A DNA stretch of 64,000 nucleotides from Pseudobdellovibrionaceae bacterium (lineage in GTDB: Bacteria > Bdellovibrionota > Bdellovibrionia > Bdellovibrionales > Bdellovibrionaceae). The notes under the pieces were generated by a model. The model made no database searches, was not told the DNA's origin, and saw nothing but the letters and a program-made list of their open reading frames with translations. Where the stretch lies: assembly GCA_021731025.1 (NCBI GenBank), contig JAKFYD010000005.1, positions 1-64,000 on the forward strand, written 5' to 3'. Each line of letters starts with the position of its first letter. Within the stretch, counting starts at the first letter, position 1. Below are positions 1 through 6,881 of this stretch, piece by piece. The translations under genes were made by a program, and so were the position numbers.

Positions 1-462
1 AAACTGGCCGAATACAACTCTTACGTTACAAAGAACGCCTTGAAAAGCGCCGAGGTTAACGAGTTGGCACTTCAATTTTTAGCTCACTCGGATGGCCATA
101 TCCAAGAAGTGGCTTTGGAATTACTTTCGACCCAGGATCCCAGCGAGCAAAATCTGGATGCGATTTTAGAACATATCATCATGGGCTTCGATGCCGAGCT
201 GATTCACCAAGCCTTCTTAGAGTTGCAACGCTACACTCACCTTAAAGATCAGGAAAAAATTCGCTTAGCTCTAGGCCGCGGTCTTCTTCAAGGAACACCC
301 TTCGTATCTGTCGCCATCGCGGAAAAGATAAATCTGATTTTGAACGAAGGGAATATTTCGTATTTCGAAGAGATGATGAACAGCATTGATCCAAAATCGA
401 GAGTCTACGAAAGTTTGAAATATTCGATTCAGGAGTTTGAGCAAGTCGCTCAGGCGGGATAA
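1..462 (+). CDS. C-terminal part of a helical-repeat protein
   Basis: The reading frame is open from base 1, so the gene starts outside the window and only its last 153 codons are visible. The protein is rich in Leu, Glu, Ala and Gln with amphipathic helices of about 15-20 residues separated by short turns (for example around ALEFLST-like and LELQRYTHLKD segments), which resembles HEAT or ARM-type helical repeats. No catalytic motif is visible. It converges on the acetyltransferase gene 5 bases downstream. The function is not recognised; a scaffold or adaptor role would only be a guess from the fold class. Confidence 0.6.
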   Translation, partial: KLAEYNSYVTKNALKSAEVNELALQFLAHSDGHIQEVALELLSTQDPSEQNLDAILEHIIMGFDAELIHQAFLELQRYTHLKDQEKIRLALGRGLLQGTPFVSVAIAEKINLILNEGNISYFEEMMNSIDPKSRVYESLKYSIQEFEQVAQAG

Positions 463-467
463 ACTTA

Positions 468-1031
468 TTATAGCTGCGGCCTCTTCCACTCTGATTTTAG
501 AATTCCGTAAAAGACCATATCGTGAAGTCTATCATTCTTAAAAAAATGCTGGCGAAGAATACCTTCTTGCTTCATTCCATTTTTAATCATGACTTTTCCA
601 GATGCCGCATTCTCGGCCATATGATGGGATGTCACTTTGTTTAAATTTCTCTCTTTGAAACCGTAGTCTATTGCCGCTGCAGCAGCCTCGGTGCAGTAGC
701 CTTTCCCCCAAAACTCTTCTCCTAACCAATAGGCGATCTCTGCCCGTTGATGTGCTTGGCTGATCATTAAGCTCATACAGCCGATGAGGTTCTCGTTCAC
801 ATCCAGCGTAATAGCCCAATTCGCCGAAAGATTCTTTTCAAACCATTCAGCATGTTTTGCGATCCACTCTTCTGCCGCACCATCTGGGTAAGGATGTGGA
901 ATCGTAGCCGTGGTATCAAATACTTTCTTACTGCCTGCCATTCTTTGCACTTCTTTGGCATCACTCAACTTGAAGGCACGCAGTAATAATCGATCTGTCT
1001 TTAGTTGTGGAATTTGGGTTTGTGAAGTCAT
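468..1031 (-). CDS. GNAT-family acetyltransferase, RimJ/RimL type
   Basis: The 187-residue protein has the RimJ/RimL-like GNAT layout: an N-terminal TDRLLLRAFKLSDA strand-helix entry, the central strand IAYWLGEEFWGKGYCTEA containing the acetyl-CoA pyrophosphate-binding loop (WGKGYCTEA), and the C-terminal NAASGKVMIKNGMKQEG segment. Such enzymes acetylate ribosomal protein N-termini, amino acids or small amines; the substrate here cannot be told. The start codon overlaps the stop of the upstream methyltransferase gene as ATGA, so translation is probably coupled. It is the last gene of a TetR-methyltransferase-acetyltransferase operon, which suggests control by that TetR protein. Confidence 0.85.
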   Translation of the reverse strand: MTSQTQIPQLKTDRLLLRAFKLSDAKEVQRMAGSKKVFDTTATIPHPYPDGAAEEWIAKHAEWFEKNLSANWAITLDVNENLIGCMSLMISQAHQRAEIAYWLGEEFWGKGYCTEAAAAAIDYGFKERNLNKVTSHHMAENAASGKVMIKNGMKQEGILRQHFFKNDRLHDMVFYGILKSEWKRPQL

Positions 1032-1783
1032 TCGGCATCCTTAGGTTTTAAAACTAATCTCAACATGTAGGGCTCATTCTCTTCTTGAAGATCTAATTCA
1101 TTGGCTAAGATTTGAAAGCCGGCTTGGTCGATTTCCTCCAGTATTTTTTCCTGAGGATAAATTCTCCTCTGAGCACACCAGGATTGATCATTATCTTCTA
1201 CAATACCGTGACCGGTACCCCTATTGGTCTTATGCCACAAGATGAAGTCTTCATCAAAACGAAGCTGAGAGTTTTGTCCGGCCGGACTGAAAGTTTTGGA
1301 CATAACCATCGTGTCCAATATAAAAATTCCATCCGACTTTAGAAGGTCTTTAATATTCACAAAGAATTTCTGACGATCTTGCTCAAAGACAATGCAGTGG
1401 AGAAAGTGGCTGTCATAAATCAAATCATATTTTTGTTTGAGGCTTTTTATCTGAAGGAAATCTTCGACCTCAAATCGAATTGCTAAGTTCTGCCTTTTCG
1501 ACAATTCTTTGGCCATTTCAATTGCTGTTGGTGAAATATCTATTCCAGTAACATTAAATCCCATTTGAGCCAATAAAAAGGCCGTCGTCCCTGTTCCGCA
1601 TCCCAAATCAAGCGCCTCTTGATTTTCTCCAGGAGTAAAAAAATCAGGAATACATCTCTTCAAATAATTAAGAGTTCTGGGATCACCCAATTCTTCAATA
1701 GATTTCTTACCACCCCAGCCAATGGAACCATTTGTTTTGAGCTGTTGATAGACTGACTCATGGAACTCATAATAAAATTTCAT
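1028..1783 (-). CDS. class I SAM-dependent methyltransferase
   Basis: The 251-residue protein (from the ATG at 1783) has motif I LDLGCGTGTTAFLLAQMG near residues 57-74, an acidic residue at the end of strand 2 (VTGIDIS) and the post-motif segment YDLIYDSHFLHCI, all typical of Rossmann-fold SAM methyltransferases acting on small molecules. I chose the ATG at 1783 because it forms an ATGA overlap with the TetR stop codon; a longer frame reading to 1849 lies wholly inside the TetR gene. A GGGGTACCGGTCAC stretch in the coding sequence (1208-1221) resembles the interspersed repeat of this window. The substrate is unknown. Confidence 0.85.
   Translation of the reverse strand: MKFYYEFHESVYQQLKTNGSIGWGGKKSIEELGDPRTLNYLKRCIPDFFTPGENQEALDLGCGTGTTAFLLAQMGFNVTGIDISPTAIEMAKELSKRQNLAIRFEVEDFLQIKSLKQKYDLIYDSHFLHCIVFEQDRQKFFVNIKDLLKSDGIFILDTMVMSKTFSPAGQNSQLRFDEDFILWHKTNRGTGHGIVEDNDQSWCAQRRIYPQEKILEEIDQAGFQILANELDLQEENEPYMLRLVLKPKDAE
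1208..1222 (-). repeat. REP-like repeat match inside methyltransferase gene
   Basis: The plus strand reads GTGACCGGTACCCCT, one base from the repeat copies at 14305 and 14344. It is in frame in the methyltransferase, where it encodes RGTGHG. This may be a repeat insertion tolerated in a loop or a chance match in a glycine-rich segment; one copy alone does not decide it. Confidence 0.4.
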
Positions 1784-2421
1784 AAATACAACTCTATTAC
1801 CCGTTGCCCTTTTTCTGTATGGTAAGGATACAGAAAATTGGCCATGCATTTTTCGAATTTACTTTTGGCCTGGTTTGACTTTTCGCCTCGCGCTTCGAAG
1901 TGCACTTGCGAATAAGTGGCGATGATCCAAATGGTTTCGATAAAAATATCAGCATCTTTTTGAGATTTAAAATTCCTGATAAGGCCTTGCTTCACCCAGC
2001 CCTGCAGGGCTTCGCGCATCACCGTGAACAGGCGTTCATAAATAGAGCGCCATTCGCGAGCTAATATTTTGTCCTGAGACAACAGAGATGAAAATTCGTG
2101 GAAAAAGAAACGGTACTTCTTAACAGAACCAAAGTAAAACTGCATAAAATCCGAGAATCTGACTTCACGATGAAGAGGATTTTTTTGCCACCACTGATTA
2201 ACTGAGAAAATATCGATCTGGTAAAAAAGCTCACGAATGATCGCCTGTTTGTTTGCGAAATGGTAATACAGATTCCCTGGGCTGATTTGCGCGGCTTCTG
2301 CAATATCGTGAGTCGTTACACAGTCACTGCCTAACTCATTGAATAGCTTTAGAGCAGCACTCAGAATTTTTTGTTTAGCTTCTAAAGTTTGAAGTGACTT
2401 AAGAGATTGTGCTTTTTCCAT
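1780..2421 (-). CDS. TetR/AcrR-family transcriptional regulator
   Basis: The N-terminal 60 residues contain the TetR DNA-binding fold: KQKILSAALKLFNELG, then the helix-turn-helix VTTHDIAEAAQISPGNLYYHFANKQAIIREL. The remaining ~150 residues are the helical ligand/dimer domain without a recognisable ligand signature. An ATG six codons further upstream (2439) is possible, but it would leave a perfect 16-bp palindrome sitting directly on the ribosome binding region, so I prefer 2421. It is first in a three-gene operon with the methyltransferase and acetyltransferase and probably represses it together with itself. Confidence 0.88.
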   Translation of the reverse strand: MEKAQSLKSLQTLEAKQKILSAALKLFNELGSDCVTTHDIAEAAQISPGNLYYHFANKQAIIRELFYQIDIFSVNQWWQKNPLHREVRFSDFMQFYFGSVKKYRFFFHEFSSLLSQDKILAREWRSIYERLFTVMREALQGWVKQGLIRNFKSQKDADIFIETIWIIATYSQVHFEARGEKSNQAKSKFEKCMANFLYPYHTEKGQRVIELYL

Positions 2422-2440
2422 AAGACTAAATGACCGCATT

Positions 2441-2456
2441 TAGACACTTTTGTCTA
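2441..2456. promoter_or_regulatory. palindromic probable TetR operator
   Basis: TAGACA-CTTT-TGTCTA is a perfect inverted repeat with a 4-bp centre, lying 20 bases upstream of the preferred TetR start. Weaker outer symmetry (TGACC at 2431, GGGTCA at 2468) extends it. The position and size fit an autoregulatory TetR-family operator; binding itself is inferred. Confidence 0.6.
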
Positions 2457-2549
2457 GATCCGCAACGGGTCATTTTGATAAAATGTTTGAATTGTACCCA
2501 ACACAAGATCATTATCTTAATGAATTAATATCTGACCCGGAGGTTCCCC

Positions 2550-3110
2550 CTGCGCATCCCTATATTTTATTTCATGCTTGTCCTGCTCTTCACCGCTTGT
2601 TCAAAATTTAGCACTTTAGATCAGACACCAACATCGCCAAATTCAGATGCGGGCTCAATCCCTCAGACAGACACAAGTCTCACCTTGCATTGGTATGGAC
2701 CAGATCATGCTGATGACTTCGAAAAATTTGGTGGAATTACCGGTTATCACATTCACTGGTCGGCTTCGCCGATTGCGGCCAGCATGACTGGTACCTGCGG
2801 AAATATCCTTAATGAGTTCGGTCGACCTGACGATAAATACGATTCACGAATTGAAGTTTTAGGAACGAATTCGGGATGTAAATCCAATGTTATTGTTGAA
2901 AATGTTCCAGGACAGGCTGCCTATGGAAAAACATTGCGTGCTCACGAATGCATTTACAAGGTCACTGGTCTCCCCGAAAGCGGCACTTTGTACTTCGTCA
3001 TAAGTCCTTTTATGGGAAATCCCAATGAATTCAGTACTCAATGGTGGGGCTGCGCGATTAAAGAATTCCCTGTCACACTACCATCGCAATTAAAAACTAT
3101 TCATCTTTAA
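2550..3110 (+). CDS. small exported lipoprotein with likely CTG start
   Basis: Reading from a CTG at 2550 gives MRIPIFYFMLVLLFTAC, a complete lipoprotein signal with lipobox FTAC, and a strong GGAGG lies 6 bases upstream of that CTG. The first ATG in frame (2574) would leave only eight residues before the lipobox Cys and has no ribosome binding site at the right distance. The mature part (~170 residues) has a low-complexity Thr/Pro/Ser linker and then a beta-rich segment resembling a fibronectin-type III-like fold (SLTLHWYGPD at one end, LYFVISPF at the other) with five or six Cys. The function is unknown. Its 3' end overlaps the convergent RNase HI gene by 14 bases. Confidence 0.65.
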   Translation: MRIPIFYFMLVLLFTACSKFSTLDQTPTSPNSDAGSIPQTDTSLTLHWYGPDHADDFEKFGGITGYHIHWSASPIAASMTGTCGNILNEFGRPDDKYDSRIEVLGTNSGCKSNVIVENVPGQAAYGKTLRAHECIYKVTGLPESGTLYFVISPFMGNPNEFSTQWWGCAIKEFPVTLPSQLKTIHL

Positions 3111-3840
3111 TCGATACCGAGGCCGGATTCAGACCCCAGGACTTCAAAATTTCTTTTTCGTCGGCGGCAGATTTGGATTTTTTGAACTTAACTCCGGATT
3201 GGCCTTTCACACGGCGCTCGCAAGAACCCCAGTCGCGATGACGAGTGACGGTGTTTCCAATTAAACTTAAATAAGAAAACGCAGGAACTTTTTCCTTGGG
3301 ACTTTTCATTTCAGGCCAAGGCTCGATAGTTGGAAATTTCAAGATATCCACGGAATAATCATCAACGGATCCTCGAAATAGTCTTGGCTTTCCCCCTTGC
3401 GAGAATGCCACCGAAATTTCATCGCATCTTTCGTTTCCAGGAGTTCCCTGATGACCTCGGCAGTAATGCCAATCAATATTTTTTCGTCCTATTTGCTGGA
3501 CCAGTTCGATCATCTCGATCCAAAGATCTTTGTTGGAAACTTCTTGCCCTTCCGCAGTTCTCCAGGAATTGCGTTGCCAGCCCCAACACCACTGCGTAAT
3601 TCCCCGCAAGACATAGAGTGAATCCGTAAAAAATTGAATTCGCTCTTTATCCTTGGAAAGTTTTCTAAGGCCTTCAATCACAGCGAGCATTTCCATGCGA
3701 TTATTCGTGGTGGAAGGATGTCCCCCACCCAGTTCGACGACTTGACCATCACGATAGATAATCACTGTGCCCCAACCTCCAGGACCTGGATTCCCAGAGC
3801 AAGCTCCATCTGTAAACACGGTCACAACATCTAACTTCAT
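3097..3840 (-). CDS. rnhA: ribonuclease HI with C-terminal viroplasmin-like extension
   Basis: The first ~150 residues are RNase HI, which cleaves the RNA strand of RNA-DNA hybrids: FTDGACSGNPGPGGWG (first Asp), NNRMEMLAVIEGL (Glu), FFTDSLYV (Asp), CRGHQGTPGNERCDE (His and last Asp). All four carboxylates are present. After a ~45-residue linker the C-terminus (YLSLIGNTVTRHRDW, CERRVKGQSGVKFKKSKSA) resembles the caulimovirus viroplasmin/RNase H hybrid-binding domain, which usually sits at the N-terminus in eukaryotic RNase H1. The start overlaps the upstream AddA-like stop as ATGA, so it ends a six-gene run that also contains the recombination nucleases. Confidence 0.88.
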   Translation of the reverse strand: MKLDVVTVFTDGACSGNPGPGGWGTVIIYRDGQVVELGGGHPSTTNNRMEMLAVIEGLRKLSKDKERIQFFTDSLYVLRGITQWCWGWQRNSWRTAEGQEVSNKDLWIEMIELVQQIGRKNIDWHYCRGHQGTPGNERCDEISVAFSQGGKPRLFRGSVDDYSVDILKFPTIEPWPEMKSPKEKVPAFSYLSLIGNTVTRHRDWGSCERRVKGQSGVKFKKSKSAADEKEILKSWGLNPASVSIKDE

Positions 3841-6800
3841 TCTTTTCCTTTAAGGGTCGTCACTTTCGTAAAAACTTGCTTCTGCAAGGGGTAAAGCACG
3901 GCCAGATTTATCTTTACATCATCTTTCCATTGATGAATCAAATGTAAAGCTTCGGCGTACATGGACAATTGATGAAAAGCTTTCTCTAAATATTGAGTCG
4001 ATCCCGTTTTATAATCCACAATCCACACTTCATTCCCCAGTTGCCCCCACAGATCGATTTGCCCACGAATGATTTGGGATTGATGAAGAATTTCAAATCC
4101 ATACTCGACGTGGCCTTCATTGATCAACGAAAACATCGGCGGCGAATTCAAGGCTTTTATATAAGTCAAAACCTCTTGCAGTGATTGATCTTTGTACAAC
4201 GAAGACACTTCCTCGAAATCAATGTACTTTAAGGATTCAAACACACGATGCAAATCAGTTCCGAACTGAGATTTTTTTATAACTTCGAAAGTTTGGGTGC
4301 CTTCGGTTGGTCCTGACGGCGTTTGATCAATCATCGAAGTGACGGAAGCACTTTTTAAGGGTTCGACCTTCAGAGCCGAAAATTTTTGGGGCAGCAAAGG
4401 TCTCTCTTGCTTTTCCGCAGCGGTGACATTCAACTGATACGTTGGAATATCTTTAAATCGTTTGACTCGATAAGTGTAATTTTCGCTGACATGGTCGCCC
4501 TCGGTGAAATCGAAAAAAAGTTTTTGGGACCAAGAGCTCGTGCGAAAATCTGATTTCATAACCAAAGTGATAGTTTCTTTAGCCCGAGTCATAGCAACGT
4601 AAAGAACACGTTCCGATTCCAAATTTTCCTTCTGCTGTTGCAGAAGAGTTTGCTCACGAGTTTGTGGGCTGTAAATCCAACTCTGATCTTCGCCTCCGCG
4701 TAAGGCTAAACTCCAACATTTTTTGTTTTCGTTGTAACTCCACAACGGGCTTGATGATTTTTTTTGATCTTGGGACAGACCCACTAAAATTAAATGATCA
4801 AACTGTAAACCTTTCGCCGCGTGCACCGTCATGAAATTCACCCGTCGAGGTTCAATCACCGGCGCGGCTTCGCCTTCGTCTGCGCTTTGAATCAGGGATT
4901 CAATTTCATTCAAAAATTCTAAGTAATGAAATGCGCCGGATCTTTCCTTTTCTTTAATGGTGTTGACGAACTTCCACAGATTGGCTTCGCGTCGTCCTGA
5001 AGGATCGATATTTTCAGAAAGATCAAAGAGCCCACGCTGAATTAAAATTTCAACCAGAGTTTGGGAAATCCCTTGTTCTCGAGCTTTCTCTAGATAAGAA
5101 ACTAGGTATTTCATGATCGCATTCGAGCCAGGATCAGTAAATTCCCCCGACTTGTAGGACATCAACAAACTTTTCCACAGGGAGCTGGTTTTCTTTTGGG
5201 CGCTGGCCACCAGGTCCACGTCCTGCATCAGAAACCAAGGAGAACGCAAACAGGCCACCAATTGATCATCAGCATGAGGATTTAAAAGAAATTTCAGAAT
5301 CGCTGCCGCGTCTTTAATTTCACGCTTCAGGAAATAGCCCGAAGCATTGGGCTGTTGATAGGCAATGCCTTTTTCTCGAGCTAAGACTCCGAGCTGCTCG
5401 AGCAAACGATTCGTACGGCTCAACACCGCAATTTTTTCGGGGGCCACACCGGCATTTATAAATTCCGTAATTTTATGAAGAGCTAAATGAAGTTCAAAAT
5501 TAATTTTTTCCTGTTTGTCTTCTTTTTCAGTTTCAGCAATTAAAAGTTCACAGGGGACAAAGGGACTTTCCCAATCTTTTTGGGGAACCATCGATTTAAA
5601 TTGTGAACTCATTTTCGTAAAAACATCGTTGATCAAATGCAAAACCGGAGCGCGAGAACGGTAATTATCTAATTTTTCTGAAACTACAGATTGAGCCCGC
5701 AAAAATTCCTCTAATTTATCTGTAAATACTTCCGAGCGAGCACCCCGAAAAAGATAAATGCTTTGCTGAGGATCACCAACAACAAATTGGGGTCGATCGC
5801 CAATTAAATTTTTAAGAAGATGCACTTGCAAGGGGCTGGTGTCTTGATACTCATCAATCATCCAGTAATTCCACTCGGAAGCAAAGTGAGCCCCAGCATC
5901 TGGCTTTTGTTGTAAAAGAACGGCACTGATAAATTCTAGATCAGCCATTCGCAATTGCGAATTTTTTATTTTTGTTTCGATAAGCTCCTTAAGGAAAGCT
6001 CTTCCCATATCACCAAAAAGTTTTTGATGAGCAAACCATTTGTCCCAAAGCAAAGGGTCATAAAAAGGATCCTGAACCCATTTTTTGATTTCTTTAATCT
6101 TTTCGTCCCAGGCGGTGTTCAGTTCAGGATTGAAAACCGGTTTAGCCTGACTGAAACGAGGTTTGGATCCCGCTTGTTCGATCAGATCTTTCAGTTCGCT
6201 GAAGGCAGTGAAAAAATCTTTCCAATTGGACTGCCGTAGACGTCGGAAGACCCGCAAATATTCAAGCCAATTATCCGGTGCGCCCTCGCCTTCAATCTTC
6301 TGTGCAATGTTGATTAACTCTTCGCAACCGTCAGCGAAAAGTTTTTCGCAATCCGACTGCATGGTGGCTCGATCAAGAGGAACAAGATCCGGTGTTAATA
6401 GAAAATATTCGGCAGCTTTATCCATGGCCAATAACAATTCGGCCACTTTATAATCTTCAAATAGATCCAAAAAGTGCGGGTTCTGCGACAGTATTCGTTT
6501 CAAAATCTTTTTACGAAGAACGGTGTCTTCCGCTTCACTGATAATTTTAAAATCAGGGGACAAACCAATATGAAATCCGTGATGTCGTAAAAACAAAGTC
6601 AAAACGCCATGGATCGTCGATATATGCACTTTGGATTTCTGGGTGATGTAAGAAAACAAATCGGCATCTTTACGCTCGAGGGCTTTTTGCAGAAGCCGCT
6701 CCTTCAATTCATGGGTTGCCTTGCGGGTGAAGGTCGTCACGATAATACGTGGTGGCTTTTGCGTTTCTTTTTTAAAAAGATCATAGACGCGGACAAATTC

Positions 6801-6881
6801 CTGAACCAAGCGCGTGGTTTTTCCCGCACCAGCACCGGCGCGTAGGATTTCGCTTTTTAATTCAAATGAGGGACTCGACAT
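3837..6881 (-). CDS. addA: AddA/RecB-like UvrD-family helicase-nuclease
   Basis: The ~1014-residue protein carries all SF1A helicase motifs in order: LRAGAGAGKTTRLV (Walker A), VTTFTRKATHEL (Ia), WMIDEYQDTSPLQ (II), VVGDPQQSIYLFRG (III), LDNYRSR (IV), FMTVHAAKGLQFDHL (V), RVLYVAMTRAKETI (VI). The C-terminus is a PD-(D/E)XK nuclease (LHRVFESL, GQIDLWG, WIVDYKTGS, QLSMYAEAL). With the adjacent AddB-like subunit it should resect double-strand breaks. It is shorter than typical AddA. GGAG six bases upstream supports the start at 6881; an ATG at 6899 lacks a good site. It overlaps the AddB-like gene by 25 bases. Confidence 0.87.
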   Translation of the reverse strand: MSSPSFELKSEILRAGAGAGKTTRLVQEFVRVYDLFKKETQKPPRIIVTTFTRKATHELKERLLQKALERKDADLFSYITQKSKVHISTIHGVLTLFLRHHGFHIGLSPDFKIISEAEDTVLRKKILKRILSQNPHFLDLFEDYKVAELLLAMDKAAEYFLLTPDLVPLDRATMQSDCEKLFADGCEELINIAQKIEGEGAPDNWLEYLRVFRRLRQSNWKDFFTAFSELKDLIEQAGSKPRFSQAKPVFNPELNTAWDEKIKEIKKWVQDPFYDPLLWDKWFAHQKLFGDMGRAFLKELIETKIKNSQLRMADLEFISAVLLQQKPDAGAHFASEWNYWMIDEYQDTSPLQVHLLKNLIGDRPQFVVGDPQQSIYLFRGARSEVFTDKLEEFLRAQSVVSEKLDNYRSRAPVLHLINDVFTKMSSQFKSMVPQKDWESPFVPCELLIAETEKEDKQEKINFELHLALHKITEFINAGVAPEKIAVLSRTNRLLEQLGVLAREKGIAYQQPNASGYFLKREIKDAAAILKFLLNPHADDQLVACLRSPWFLMQDVDLVASAQKKTSSLWKSLLMSYKSGEFTDPGSNAIMKYLVSYLEKAREQGISQTLVEILIQRGLFDLSENIDPSGRREANLWKFVNTIKEKERSGAFHYLEFLNEIESLIQSADEGEAAPVIEPRRVNFMTVHAAKGLQFDHLILVGLSQDQKKSSSPLWSYNENKKCWSLALRGGEDQSWIYSPQTREQTLLQQQKENLESERVLYVAMTRAKETITLVMKSDFRTSSWSQKLFFDFTEGDHVSENYTYRVKRFKDIPTYQLNVTAAEKQERPLLPQKFSALKVEPLKSASVTSMIDQTPSGPTEGTQTFEVIKKSQFGTDLHRVFESLKYIDFEEVSSLYKDQSLQEVLTYIKALNSPPMFSLINEGHVEYGFEILHQSQIIRGQIDLWGQLGNEVWIVDYKTGSTQYLEKAFHQLSMYAEALHLIHQWKDDVKINLAVLYPLQKQVFTKVTTLKGKE

